From the NCBI GenBank assembly GCA_963843525.1, contig CAWJKM010000007.1:744001-808000 (forward strand): a stretch of DNA of 64,000 nucleotides, in the 5' to 3' direction. How positions within the stretch are numbered: position 1 is the first letter of the stretch; each line of letters begins with the position of its first letter. This stretch comes from DATJPR01 sp963843525. Its GTDB lineage: Bacteria > Bacteroidota > Ignavibacteria > UBA10030 > UBA6906. Below, one piece after another: positions 36,191 to 45,664 of the stretch. The notes under the pieces were generated by a model that saw nothing but the letters and a program-made list of their open reading frames with translations, had not been told where the DNA came from and ran no database searches. The translations under genes were made by a program, and so were the position numbers.

Positions 36191-38548
36191 ATGAAAAGTC
36201 CCCTCAGAGCCGTCGTGCTCACCGTTCTGTCATTGGCAACAGCGCAGATCGCTACCGCTCAATGGGTGAACTCAAACGGGACGGGCAGTAGTATTGTCTC
36301 CTCGCTTATTGTGTCCACCGACGCGTCTGGCTGCACTACACTGCTTACCGGGAGGGCCACAGGCATTTTTTCATCGACCGACCTGGGTGCAAGTTGGACA
36401 GCGTTGAACAACGGGCTGACCAATAGTGATGTCCGTGCCCTTGCAATGACGACGACCGAAACAGGGGATACAGATCTCTTTGCCGGAACTTACGGCGGTG
36501 GAGTGTTCCTGTCCACCGACAACGGGATAAGCTGGAGCGAGGCGAATAACGGATTAACAAACAGTTCTGTCACTGCTCTTGCCGTCTCCCGGAGCGCAGC
36601 GGGCCACGCAAAACTGTTGGCGGGGAGTGATGGCGGAGGCGTCTTTCTCTCCATCGATAATGGCCTGACCTGGAGTGCAATCAATAATGGCCTGGCTGAC
36701 ACCGTTATCAATTGTCTCGCGATCCGGGATACGAATATTTATGCAGGAACCCAACATGGCGTCTTTGCGTCCACGATCAACGGAACGAACTGGAGGGCAA
36801 TCAACGTCGGGTTGACGGACAGTTACGTGCTCTCCCTGGCTCTCTCCCCCAACGGGAAAGGCGGTACGAACCTGTTTGCAGGAACAGCGGCTGGAATCTT
36901 CTTCTCGAATGACGACGGTGTCAGTTGGAACCCTTGCGGTCTATCGTATCCTGGCAACGGCTATAAACCAAGCGCACCATCGCTCGTGGCGGTCGCGAAC
37001 GGAGCAGGCGGCACAAATCTGTTCGCCGGAACCTTTGGTATTGGAGTCTATCTCTCCACTGACAATGGTGTGAGTTGGAATGCGGTGAATGCAGGCCTGG
37101 ACAATCCGTATATCAATTGTCTTGCTGTGTCGCCCACCGGGAAAGGCGACACGAGTGTATTTGCCGGGACGTATTTCGGCGGGGTCTTTCGGTCGACCGA
37201 CAACGGCACGAGCTGGAGCGACATCAACACATTCCTGCCAAACAGTGACGTTGTCACATTTGCCGCCTTATCCAACGGCGACAGCGCCGATGTGTATGCG
37301 ATTACATACCTGGCAGGTGTCTTTCGTTCGACGGATAAAGGGCTCCGTTGGAAAGCGATCAGCGCGGGTCTCCCGCGGGACACGAGACCGCCAATTGACC
37401 CGCCACCGTATGTTGTGAACTGTCTGGCCATTGCCCTTAACGGACCCGGCGACACAAGTCTTTTCGCAGGGACGGATGATGGCGTCTATCGGTCAACCAA
37501 TGGCGGGGTGCTATGGACTGCGATGAACAATGGACTGACTGAGAGTCAAGTCTCATGTATCGCAACTGTCCCGAGTATTGCGGGAGGCACAAACGTATTT
37601 GCAGGAACGCCTCACGGCGGCATCTTTCGTTCTTCGGACAAGGGTGGCTCCTGGAGTCCGGTGAATAGCGGCCTGATGGGAGGGGTCCGTTCGTTAGCGG
37701 TCTCCCCCAACGATTCGGGCGGCTCAACGATCTTCGCCGGGACGGATTCTTACGGGGTCTTTCTCTCCACAGACAATGGGGCAAGCTGGAAAGGCGTGAA
37801 CACAGGGTCGATGAATTACCCTGTGAATGCTCTTGTCGTTTCTCCCTCTGGCCCGGGTACTGCGAAAATCTTTGCGGGCACGTGGGGTGGAGGAGTGCTT
37901 CTTTCCACAAACAATGGCGCCACCTGGATTGCAGTCGACAGCGGGATGACCGACCGATACGTTGAAGCTCTCGCCATGTGTTCCGGGCAGAATGGGAGTA
38001 CGTCTCTCTTCGCCGCGACGTATGAGAGCGGGGTCTTTCTTTCCACGAACGGCGGCGAATACTGGACCGCTCTGAATGACGGCTTGCCCCCGGGGACCGT
38101 CTCGTCTCTCGCCATTATCCCGGACGGCGCGGGCGGCCGGATACTGTTTGCAGGGACGGGGCAAGGAACATGGCGACGGTCGTTATCGGAGGTTGTTACG
38201 CGAGTCGATCGGAGTGTATCGGATAGGTATTCCGGTTTTGAACTCCTACAGAACTATCCTAACCCGTTCAATCCTACGACTGTGATCAGTGGATCCATCC
38301 CGCCGGCGGCGGGACGAGATCTCGTCTCGAACGGAGTTCGAGACGGACAGGCGACAGGGGACAGTTGGATGAAGCTGGTAGTTTACGATATTACCGGACG
38401 TGAAGTGGCAGTATTGGCGAACGGCCGGTATCCAGCGGGGACGTTCTCATTTACCTTTGACGGGAAAGGCCTCGCGAGCGGCGTGTACCTGTACCGGCTC
38501 ACAGCCGGTACGTTCGTCCAGACGAGGACCATGCTCCTCATTCGCTAG
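36191..38548 (+). CDS. Secreted BNR/YCF48-like repeat protein with T9SS sorting domain
   Basis: 785 residues from ATG 36191 (MKSPLRAVVLTVLSLATA; signal cut near IATAQ). About ten repeats of ~60 residues follow the pattern AGTxGGVFLSTDNGxSW..xNxGL, typical of Asp-box/BNR seven-bladed propellers such as sortilin or YCF48. The C-terminus has NYPNPFNPTTVI and the VVYDITGREV sorting fold for type IX export. Between those two parts lies an 18-codon insertion encoded exactly by a palindromic element (38294-38347), which the closely related sorting domains do not have. Likely a surface-attached adhesion or binding protein; ligand unknown. Confidence 0.92.
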   Translation: MKSPLRAVVLTVLSLATAQIATAQWVNSNGTGSSIVSSLIVSTDASGCTTLLTGRATGIFSSTDLGASWTALNNGLTNSDVRALAMTTTETGDTDLFAGTYGGGVFLSTDNGISWSEANNGLTNSSVTALAVSRSAAGHAKLLAGSDGGGVFLSIDNGLTWSAINNGLADTVINCLAIRDTNIYAGTQHGVFASTINGTNWRAINVGLTDSYVLSLALSPNGKGGTNLFAGTAAGIFFSNDDGVSWNPCGLSYPGNGYKPSAPSLVAVANGAGGTNLFAGTFGIGVYLSTDNGVSWNAVNAGLDNPYINCLAVSPTGKGDTSVFAGTYFGGVFRSTDNGTSWSDINTFLPNSDVVTFAALSNGDSADVYAITYLAGVFRSTDKGLRWKAISAGLPRDTRPPIDPPPYVVNCLAIALNGPGDTSLFAGTDDGVYRSTNGGVLWTAMNNGLTESQVSCIATVPSIAGGTNVFAGTPHGGIFRSSDKGGSWSPVNSGLMGGVRSLAVSPNDSGGSTIFAGTDSYGVFLSTDNGASWKGVNTGSMNYPVNALVVSPSGPGTAKIFAGTWGGGVLLSTNNGATWIAVDSGMTDRYVEALAMCSGQNGSTSLFAATYESGVFLSTNGGEYWTALNDGLPPGTVSSLAIIPDGAGGRILFAGTGQGTWRRSLSEVVTRVDRSVSDRYSGFELLQNYPNPFNPTTVISGSIPPAAGRDLVSNGVRDGQATGDSWMKLVVYDITGREVAVLANGRYPAGTFSFTFDGKGLASGVYLYRLTAGTFVQTRTMLLIR
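38294..38347 (+). repeat. In-frame palindromic element inside a protein gene
   Basis: 54 bases bounded by TCCATC/GACGGA, made of hairpin 1 TCCCGCC-ggc-GGCGGGA (38298-38314), the 14-base palindrome GACGAGATCTCGTC, and hairpin 2 GTCTCGAAC-gga-GTTCGAGAC (38324-38344). The last 37 bases differ from the element in the tRNA-Leu repeats at only five positions, and the changes in hairpin 2 occur in pairs that keep all nine base pairs. Its length, 18 codons, keeps the frame. Confidence 0.85.
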
Positions 38549-38571
38549 GGACATTTGTCATTCCCTTTTTT
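38547..38571 (+). terminator. Weak rho-independent terminator
   Basis: Five-base stem AGGGA/TCCCT with a ten-base loop followed by TTTTT, starting at the stop codon of the propeller gene. Short stem, so efficiency is doubtful. Confidence 0.4.
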
Positions 38572-38589
38572 ATTCCTTTCGGCTATATT

Positions 38590-39681
38590 GTGAACATGAT
38601 TGGCTCGACTCTCCATCGACGACTGGGAATCGTCATTCATCTCCCGCGTGTCTTCCTGCATGCGCTCGTGCAATATCATTGGGATTTCCTGGGAATAGGC
38701 AAGCGCATGGTACGGGCTTTCCGTCACCGATACCTTCCCCATGAAGCGTTCGAAATCGGCCTTCTCAATCCCAAGACTCCGCTTGAAAATGCGAAGGGGA
38801 CTGTCAGCCGCAGCGAAATGGTGCAGATACAGCAACGGTTGAATCCGCAGGAGTGGGAGTCCGTTCTCCAGGACAAAGGTATCTTTTCAAGAATATGTCT
38901 TGCCGCCGGGCTGCCAGTCCCCGCCTTGTACGGCTTGTTTTTCCAGAAAAATGCCGGCTGGACTGTTCGCGGAAAAGCCCCCCAGAATTCCACTGAATGG
39001 GAAGAGTTTTTCCTGAGAGAGTGTCCTGAAGAGTTCGTCATCAAACCGTGCCGCGGCGCGTACGGATCGGGGATAGTGGTTGTGACGCGTCATGAGAACC
39101 GGTTTGAGTCCCACGATGGTCAATCCTGGGACGCTCCCGGCCTGGTTGGAAAGCTGATGGGCGACAAGGAGTATACCTCTTTCGTCATTCAGGAGCGACT
39201 GCATAATCATCCGTCTTTGGCCGCGATGGGAGGAGGTGGTGTGCATTCCTTCCGGCTTGTCACGTATGTCGACTCCGAGGGGTTCGCGAAAGTGGTGGCT
39301 GCGGATATGAAACTCATTGTCGGCAGGAGCGTTGTATCAAACCTCGCGCACGGCCTTCATGGGAATCTGATTGCCGATATCGAGCGAACAACCGGTCGCC
39401 TGAAGAAACCACTCATCATGGATGTGGAACAGGGGGGCTACCGGGAGGTTGCGTGCCATCCTGACTCCGGGATCGCACTTGAAGGATTCCAAATCCCGGG
39501 GTGGGAGAAAATAGTGAAGGTTGCCGAGGATGCGGCCGGCTTCTTTCTTCCCGTGCGCACGGTGGGATGGGACATCGCTTTGAGTGAGAACGGCCCGTGC
39601 ATTCTCGAAGGGAACATCTGGTACGACCCATCACTCTCGGGATACGTATCAGACTACTGGGCGCTGGCGTACCTCGAGTGA
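38590..39681 (+). CDS. ATP-grasp enzyme, alpha-L-glutamate-ligase-related (sugar-transfer associated type)
   Basis: 363 residues; the GTG at 38590 is the first start, ATG 38596 is equally possible. The central region has ATP-grasp features: EEFVIKPCRGAYGSGIVVV (nucleotide-binding Lys and Gly-rich loop), FVIQERLHNHPSLAAM, FRLVTYVDSEGFAKV and the Mg site CILEGNIWYDPSL. Proteins of this kind (PF14397 family) are found with glycan genes and are thought to attach amino acids to sugars or lipids. It stands alone between a T9SS gene and TIGR03545. A TATATTG box at 38584 is a possible -7 element very close to the start. Confidence 0.85.
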   Translation: MNMIGSTLHRRLGIVIHLPRVFLHALVQYHWDFLGIGKRMVRAFRHRYLPHEAFEIGLLNPKTPLENAKGTVSRSEMVQIQQRLNPQEWESVLQDKGIFSRICLAAGLPVPALYGLFFQKNAGWTVRGKAPQNSTEWEEFFLRECPEEFVIKPCRGAYGSGIVVVTRHENRFESHDGQSWDAPGLVGKLMGDKEYTSFVIQERLHNHPSLAAMGGGGVHSFRLVTYVDSEGFAKVVAADMKLIVGRSVVSNLAHGLHGNLIADIERTTGRLKKPLIMDVEQGGYREVACHPDSGIALEGFQIPGWEKIVKVAEDAAGFFLPVRTVGWDIALSENGPCILEGNIWYDPSLSGYVSDYWALAYLE

Positions 39682-39704
39682 TACTCTCTTCTGCAGACTC
39701 CAAC

Positions 39705-41561
39705 CTACTTCAAAATTTTTCTCAGAGTCTTGTCAATCGCCCCCTTCTTCTCTTTCTCCAACCGATCGGTCAACTCTTTCTTCCTCGCGTCGAGAGCGGC
39801 GGTCTGCTGATCGATCTGACTCTTCACGGCCGATAACTGTTTTTCCGCAGCATCTTTCTTCGACGCGTAGAAGTCCTCGAATTCCTTCCGCTTTGCGGCT
39901 ATCTTCCCGTCGAGCTTCGACTTCAGCTCGGTTTGCAGCTTTGTGAATTCCGCTCCCAGAACACCTTTGATTCTTGAGGCGATCTGGTCATCGAGGTCGG
40001 TGGCCAATGCGATGTCGACATGCTGCGCGGTGTTCCAGAGACGGAGATTGACGGTGAACCCGTGGACATCCTTCAAGACGTCGTGAACAATCGACTCGAT
40101 CTTGTTCCTGGGGTTACCTGCAAACTGCACTCTAAAGCTCGAGAAATCGAGCTCGGCGTGCAGGTCGAATTGATTTCCCGGGACGGAAACCTTCACCGAG
40201 GAGCTGAGCCTGGCGTCGGTGACTTTTGACGGTAAAAAGTTCGTACTTCCCAGGGAAAATTCCGACAACGGGACTCCCGACAAGGAAGCCGTGTATTCAT
40301 CGTAAGGAGTGTCTTTTGTCCTGTCGAATAACGCTCCGAGGGTCATCGCACGCCTCCCGCCCTGCATCCCTTCGAGGGCAATCGTCATCGGGACATGCGT
40401 CACAGACTGATCGTTCGTAATGTTTTTCGCTTCGCCTTTCGCCCTGATGAAATCGGCGGTCGACGCACTGTCGGTGCCGCCGGTCAGGAGGACCTTCTGG
40501 ATCCAGAATTTCGGGTATCCCCGTTCAACGGGGAAACGTATATCCTGTCCCTTCATTCGCGGAGGATCCGGCTCCTTCTGCTGTTGTCCGTGTTTTGCGA
40601 TCGTTGACCGTGCAACATCGATCCAGTGCAGGTACATCAGCGCCCGGTCGAACATCTCCTTCCCGACGAGGAGCCGTGCGATACCCGTGGTATTGAGATC
40701 CGGGAGGTGCGCCATGCTCTGGAGATGCCGCAGGTCTTCTTTCGCCACATCGTCGAGCGTATTGACCGAGCCGGAGATCCTTGTAAAATCCGCTTCGATG
40801 GAGGTTTTCCGACCGTTGAACGTGGCCGTGACATCATTGATCGTCTTTATCGAATTGTCGACAGTCGAAATCGCCGACATGATCTTGTCTACACCTTGCA
40901 GCTCGGCAGGGTGGATTGCCTTGATGTTCGTCTCGACTTCGGCCAGCCTTTTTTTGCTTGTCTCGAAATCGGCAAGCGTGGCGTCCCATTGCTTCGAAGC
41001 GGCAAGAGTCTGTGACTTGAGTGTGTCGATCCGTTTGAGCGTCTGAATGTCAAGTGCTTTGACGAGGCTATCGACATTGAGGCCTGACTTGAAGAGGTCA
41101 AGGTTAATCGGAGAACTCTGTTCGAGAGTGTTGCCAATGGCTTCCCTGGCGATTGCGACAAAGGATGGCCCCGACGAGGTCGATGTCTCTGTTGCCCGTT
41201 GCGACGGTGGAAGGGAACCATCCGTGGTGCGTTTGGTGCCGAGGATGAGATCATTCACTTCCATCGTTTCAACGATATACTTGCTCCGGAGAAGTTGCCC
41301 GAAATTGAGAGCAAGCCGGACCTTGCCTGTTTCAAACAGATTTCGCCAGGGGTCGTTCGCGTCTGCCACCTGCAATCTTTGCCATGAAATCCCGACGGGA
41401 GAAAGCGTGATGGAGAGGTGATCGATTTCGACCTTTGCGCCGGCGACGGATTCACCAGCGAGTTCAAGTCCCGATTCCACCCAGCGGTCGATAAACAAAT
41501 ACACCAGGAGACCCAACACGAGGACGGGGACAAGGACGAAGTAGACGAATTTCTTTCGCAT
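39705..41561 (-). CDS. TIGR03545 family membrane protein
   Basis: 618 residues: one N-terminal membrane helix (FVYFVLVPVLVLGLLVYLF), then an AsmA-like lead (VEIDHLSITLSPVGISWQRLQVADAN), a long helical/coiled-coil middle, a C-terminal beta-rich part and a very charged coiled-coil tail (KLDGKIAAKRKEFEDFY). It belongs to a family always found next to TIGR03546, which is indeed the gene upstream here, four bases away. The AsmA/YhdP-like layout suggests a role in lipid or envelope transport between membranes, but no function is proven. Confidence 0.88.
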   Translation of the reverse strand: MRKKFVYFVLVPVLVLGLLVYLFIDRWVESGLELAGESVAGAKVEIDHLSITLSPVGISWQRLQVADANDPWRNLFETGKVRLALNFGQLLRSKYIVETMEVNDLILGTKRTTDGSLPPSQRATETSTSSGPSFVAIAREAIGNTLEQSSPINLDLFKSGLNVDSLVKALDIQTLKRIDTLKSQTLAASKQWDATLADFETSKKRLAEVETNIKAIHPAELQGVDKIMSAISTVDNSIKTINDVTATFNGRKTSIEADFTRISGSVNTLDDVAKEDLRHLQSMAHLPDLNTTGIARLLVGKEMFDRALMYLHWIDVARSTIAKHGQQQKEPDPPRMKGQDIRFPVERGYPKFWIQKVLLTGGTDSASTADFIRAKGEAKNITNDQSVTHVPMTIALEGMQGGRRAMTLGALFDRTKDTPYDEYTASLSGVPLSEFSLGSTNFLPSKVTDARLSSSVKVSVPGNQFDLHAELDFSSFRVQFAGNPRNKIESIVHDVLKDVHGFTVNLRLWNTAQHVDIALATDLDDQIASRIKGVLGAEFTKLQTELKSKLDGKIAAKRKEFEDFYASKKDAAEKQLSAVKSQIDQQTAALDARKKELTDRLEKEKKGAIDKTLRKILK

Positions 41562-41564
41562 CGC

Positions 41565-42089
41565 TTAGCCCTTCCAGTCGCGGATTCGACGATAGTAGTT
41601 CACCAGCTTGCTCTTGTCGAGCATCTTGTAGACTTTCCACTGTTCGAACCGGGAGTGGATGTGGGTGCGATATGCGACGACCGTCCGTTTCATGCCGATG
41701 TAGACCGGAACAAAGCAGATGATGGCGAACAGAAAGCTTCCCATGACGACGGTATTGTTGAAGCGGGTGAGGGGCGCGATCGGTGCGTTATAGAGCCATG
41801 TCCAGAGACCCTGCAAGAACTCCGCCTTGACCAACACAGCAAATCCCAAGGAATGGAAGATGGGGTCGATGAGGTAGGCGATGAGCTTACACAAGGTCAA
41901 TGCAAGAAGCACCGCTGCGAAGTTGACATCGAGGACCAGGATGACGAGCCAGACGACAAGCCCCTGGAGGGTGACCATCGGCGAGAATCCGACAAGTGTT
42001 CCCAGGGCGAATCCGCCTGCGACTTGTGCGGGCGTCTGCCCTTCTCGGAGGATGTTTATGAAGCTTTTGACGATGTTGAACCAGAACAT
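41565..42089 (-). CDS. TIGR03546 family (DUF2062-type) membrane protein
   Basis: 174 residues with several hydrophobic helices and the DUF2062-type segment GQTPAQVAGGFALGTLVGFSP near the N-terminus. It forms a conserved two-gene unit with TIGR03545. Start ATG 42089 follows CCACCTCCAGAGG on the complementary strand (reads CCTCTGGAGG-like), a fair ribosome site. Role unknown; probably a membrane partner of the AsmA-like protein. Confidence 0.88.
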   Translation of the reverse strand: MFWFNIVKSFINILREGQTPAQVAGGFALGTLVGFSPMVTLQGLVVWLVILVLDVNFAAVLLALTLCKLIAYLIDPIFHSLGFAVLVKAEFLQGLWTWLYNAPIAPLTRFNNTVVMGSFLFAIICFVPVYIGMKRTVVAYRTHIHSRFEQWKVYKMLDKSKLVNYYRRIRDWKG

Positions 42090-42154
42090 GGCAGTCCCTC
42101 TGGAGGTGGTTCAGGGAAAGGTATGTCTCGGTCGTGTATCGTGCAGAGAAAGGC

Positions 42155-42182
42155 CACTGCTCCGCTCGGGAGCGGAGCAGTG
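42155..42182 (-). terminator. Terminator hairpin after the tricorn-like protease gene
   Basis: Perfect 12-base stem CACTGCTCCGCT/AGCGGAGCAGTG with a CGGG loop, 13 bases past the protease stop. Read leftwards it is followed by GGCCTTTCTC, a short pyrimidine tail. Confidence 0.65.
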
Positions 42183-42195
42183 CCTCAAGAAGTCC

Positions 42196-45100
42196 CTAAT
42201 GGCTCTTATCGGGATACGGTGGGGGAGGAGGAACCACAACCGGGTGTTCCTTCAACTCCTGTTTAATGATTTCAATCGCTTTGTCGAGTTGCTGGTCGTC
42301 GCCGGCGAACTCCTTCGCAGGGTCGTTATCAACAACCACGTCGGGGTCGACTCCGTGCCCCTCCATGATCCACTCTTTCCCTCCGGTGTCGTAGCGTGAA
42401 AATTCCGGCCTGTTCATATAGCCGCCGTCGAGGAGCGGAAGCGTGCCACGGATCCCGACCACACCGCCCCAGGTCCGCTTGCCGACGAGAGGTCCGAGCT
42501 GGTACTTCTTGAAACGATAGGCGACAATATCGCCATCAGACGCAGAAAACTCGTCGATCAGCATCACCTTCGGACCCAGCACCATGCCGGTCGGGTCCAG
42601 CGTCGGTGCTGCATTCCGTGCGATATCGATCATGGCTGGTTTGCGCCCGAGCCGCTCGATGATCTGTGGTGAGACGTTGCCCCCGCCATTCCCACGGACA
42701 TCCACAATTAAACCGTCTTTTCGCAGCTGCGGATAATAGTATTTGACAAACTCGTTGAGGCCGGCCACCCCCATGTCCGGGATGTGCACGTAGCCGATTT
42801 TCCCGTCAGTCGCTTTATTCACCTTGGCGATGTTCTGTTCGACCCATTGGTAATAGTACAGAGGCCGTTCGTCACCTGTGGGAAGAACGACTGTTTCGTG
42901 GCTCCCCGCCTCCTCGGGCCGTGCGTTCACCCTCAGGGTGACTTGCTTGCCTACCGTATTGACGAGGGCTGCATAGATATTCGCCATCTGATTCGTCGGT
43001 TTGCCGTTGACAGCGAGGATGTAATCGCCCTCTTTGACGTTCACGCCGATTGCGGTCAGCGGTGACCGGACTTCCGGGTCCCAGTTTTCCCCCTTGAGGA
43101 TTTCGACAATCCTGTAGAAGTGCGTCTTCGGATCCTGTTCAAGTTTTGCCCCGAGGAGGCCGGTGAGAATCCGTTCGGGTTTCGGATAGTCTCCGCCGCC
43201 GACATACGAGTGTCCGATGTTCAACTCGCCGATCATCTCGCCGATGATATAGGTCAGGTCGGTACGGTGGTTGATGTAGGGGAGGAGCACTTCATACTTT
43301 TTCTCGATCGCTTTCCAATTGACACCGTGAAGATGAGGATCAAACAGGAAGTCCCTCATCTGTCTCCAGCATTCATGGAAGATCTGGTTCCATTCTGCGT
43401 GAAGGTCGAGGTTGACCTTCATGTCGGCGAGATTCAACGGTTCTTTGAGGTCAACGTGGGAGGTCGGGAGATCGATGATCGCGTAAGACTTGGCCTGGCC
43501 GACAAGCATCTTCTTGCCGTCGGCGGAAATTTCAAACCCGTTGATCTCCCCGAGTTCGGTTTCTTTCTGTTTGTCGAGCTCGTACAGGAACAGCTTGGGC
43601 TTTTCGTCCTTCGTGCCGTTCCGGATGTAGTAGACTTTGTCGCCGGCCGTCTCAATATTCCTGTACGCCGCTGGAGAGATCGGAAGAGCGGCGATCCGCG
43701 ACTGGATACCCGCCGTATCGACGACGACACTGACCGTTCTTGGCGTTTCCTTTTTCTCAGCCGGCTTCGTCGATGTGTCTTCTTTCTTTTCAATCTTGAC
43801 TTCATCGCTCTTCGGCTCAAAAGGCGACTTTGTTGCTTTGGCCAGGGTAACCAGATAGATCTTCGCCAGGTCCCGATAGATGTGGTTCCATTCCAGCTGG
43901 CCGTATGACGGACGGAAACTCCGGTCGGAGACGAAGAAAAGATACTTCCCGTCCGAGCTGAACGACGGTTCAGTGGATTCGAACCATCCATCCGTGACAG
44001 CGACGGTGTTCCCGCTCTCGAGCGAATAGAGCTGGATGGTCGTCATGACCTTTTCCTCGGGGCGGGCGTAAGCGATCCATTTGCTGTCAGGAGACCAGCA
44101 GTAGTCGGTGAATTCCCACGCTGTCGCCTGCGCCACTTCCGTGACTTTTCTGGATTCTATCTCGACGTATTGAAGTCGAAGCTTCTTGTCAGCCCACATA
44201 ATCTTCTTGCTGTCCGGCGACCAGTACGGCTGGTATTTGTAGGTATCGGCGCCTGTGGTGATTTGTTGTGCGGGACCGCTTCCATCCTGGGGGGTAATCC
44301 ATATCTCATCCTCCCCGGAGGCATCGGAGATGAAAGAGATCCAACGGCCGTCGGGCGACCATTTCGAGTTTCGCTCGTGTACCCCGGGCGTGGCGGTGAT
44401 GTTGCGCGTGTTCCCGTATTTGACAGGGACGGTAAAGACATCACCGCGTGCGCCGAAAAGTGCGCGGCTGCCGTCGGGTGCGATTTCGAAATTGGTGACT
44501 TCGTCGCTGACGGTCCGCCATCCCCCGCGTCCGGTGTCAAAGTCTTCGTCGATCGAGATCGGGACTTTCACCGCCGTTTCTGAGGAGAGATCCATACGGT
44601 AGATGTATCCTCCGTTCTCAAAGACGATGGCGCTGTCGCCCAGTGAAGGGAATTTGATGTCAAAGTCGACAAAAGTGGTGAGTTGTTTTGTCTGTTGGGT
44701 TGTCAGATCATACACATACAGATTCATTCTTTTGTTTTCGTCCCGGTCCGAGGCGAAATAGATCTTCTTCCCGGTCCACATCGGGAACACGTCCTGGGCA
44801 GGGTTATTTGTAATATCGGTGGTCGTCTTTGATGCGAAATCATAGATCCAGATGTCATCGGCCTGGCCCCCGCGATACCGTTTCCACGTCCGGAATTCCC
44901 TGAAGACGCGATTGTACGCCATCTTGGTTCCGTCGGGAGAGAACGAGCACCACCCTCCGCGCGGGAGCGGCAGTTCTTCGGAGAGTCCGCCATCGAGGCC
45001 GACAACGAAGAGCTGACCTTTGAAATCATTCCACTCAATTTGGCGTGAGCGGTACACGATGTGGCTGTTGTCTTTCCATGTCATGACGATATTGTTTGGT

Positions 45101-45459
45101 CCCATGCGGTCGGAGACATCGTCGCGGCTCAGCGTGGCCGTATAGGTGAGGCGCCGGGGGACTCCGCCATCGGCAGGCATCACGTACACCTCCGTATTGC
45201 CGTCATACTGGCCAGTGAACGCGAGTTGTTTGCCGTCAGGAGAGAAGCGCGGGAACACCTCGAAGCCGACGTCATTCGTCAGCTTGCGTGCCACTCCTCC
45301 TGTGGAGGGGACGGTGTAGAGATTTCCTGCGTAGGTAAACGCTATCCGGCCGCCGTGGATGGCCGGGAATCGCAGGAGGCGTGCCTCCTGTTGTGCGGGG
45401 AGCGATTGCACGATCAGGAACAGCAAAGTGACCAGAGTGGGGAGTCTGTGGGTGCGCAT
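42196..45459 (-). CDS. Tricorn-like S41 peptidase (WD40/PD40, PDZ, protease core)
   Basis: About 1087 residues from ATG 45459 (MRTHRLPTLVTLLFLIVQSLPAQQ; an ATG at 45504 adds 15 residues before the signal peptide). A six- to seven-bladed PD40 propeller (SPDGKQLAFTGQYDGNTEVY and many SPDSKWIAY-type blades) is followed by a helical link, a C1 region, a PDZ domain (LTAIGVNVKEGDYILAVNGK) and the S41 catalytic core with the nucleophile Ser in DEFSASDGD and GNGGGNVSPQIIERLG for the oxyanion region. Exported; it degrades peptides in the periplasm or outside. The very end is a PPPPP-rich tail. Confidence 0.93.
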   Translation of the reverse strand: MRTHRLPTLVTLLFLIVQSLPAQQEARLLRFPAIHGGRIAFTYAGNLYTVPSTGGVARKLTNDVGFEVFPRFSPDGKQLAFTGQYDGNTEVYVMPADGGVPRRLTYTATLSRDDVSDRMGPNNIVMTWKDNSHIVYRSRQIEWNDFKGQLFVVGLDGGLSEELPLPRGGWCSFSPDGTKMAYNRVFREFRTWKRYRGGQADDIWIYDFASKTTTDITNNPAQDVFPMWTGKKIYFASDRDENKRMNLYVYDLTTQQTKQLTTFVDFDIKFPSLGDSAIVFENGGYIYRMDLSSETAVKVPISIDEDFDTGRGGWRTVSDEVTNFEIAPDGSRALFGARGDVFTVPVKYGNTRNITATPGVHERNSKWSPDGRWISFISDASGEDEIWITPQDGSGPAQQITTGADTYKYQPYWSPDSKKIMWADKKLRLQYVEIESRKVTEVAQATAWEFTDYCWSPDSKWIAYARPEEKVMTTIQLYSLESGNTVAVTDGWFESTEPSFSSDGKYLFFVSDRSFRPSYGQLEWNHIYRDLAKIYLVTLAKATKSPFEPKSDEVKIEKKEDTSTKPAEKKETPRTVSVVVDTAGIQSRIAALPISPAAYRNIETAGDKVYYIRNGTKDEKPKLFLYELDKQKETELGEINGFEISADGKKMLVGQAKSYAIIDLPTSHVDLKEPLNLADMKVNLDLHAEWNQIFHECWRQMRDFLFDPHLHGVNWKAIEKKYEVLLPYINHRTDLTYIIGEMIGELNIGHSYVGGGDYPKPERILTGLLGAKLEQDPKTHFYRIVEILKGENWDPEVRSPLTAIGVNVKEGDYILAVNGKPTNQMANIYAALVNTVGKQVTLRVNARPEEAGSHETVVLPTGDERPLYYYQWVEQNIAKVNKATDGKIGYVHIPDMGVAGLNEFVKYYYPQLRKDGLIVDVRGNGGGNVSPQIIERLGRKPAMIDIARNAAPTLDPTGMVLGPKVMLIDEFSASDGDIVAYRFKKYQLGPLVGKRTWGGVVGIRGTLPLLDGGYMNRPEFSRYDTGGKEWIMEGHGVDPDVVVDNDPAKEFAGDDQQLDKAIEIIKQELKEHPVVVPPPPPYPDKSH

Positions 45460-45577
45460 GGGATTGGTGCTCAATGTGGATAGCTGATGGGAGCCTCGCT
45501 TCATACTAAGAAAACTCTTCCTTTGGTTCCACTCTTTTATTCTGAAGCGTGATTACCGCGAGGAGCCCCTGAACAGC

Positions 45578-45601
45578 GGACCCCGGGCGGGGCCGGGGTC
45601 C
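45578..45601. repeat. GC-rich hairpin
   Basis: GGACCCCG-N8-CGGGGTCC (eight-base perfect arms) lies 63 bases past the TPR gene stop and just before the protease start region. It may end the TPR transcript, but no T-run follows on the minus strand. Confidence 0.4.
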
Positions 45602-45664
45602 ATGTTCACTCATCTTAATTGGTCATTCCCCGTGCGAGATTCGCGCAGAGAATAATGGGCGACA

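Noticed and set aside
45578..45601. GC hairpin as a terminator of the TPR gene
   Set aside because: Strong stem but no T-run on the minus strand, and 63 bases away from the stop.
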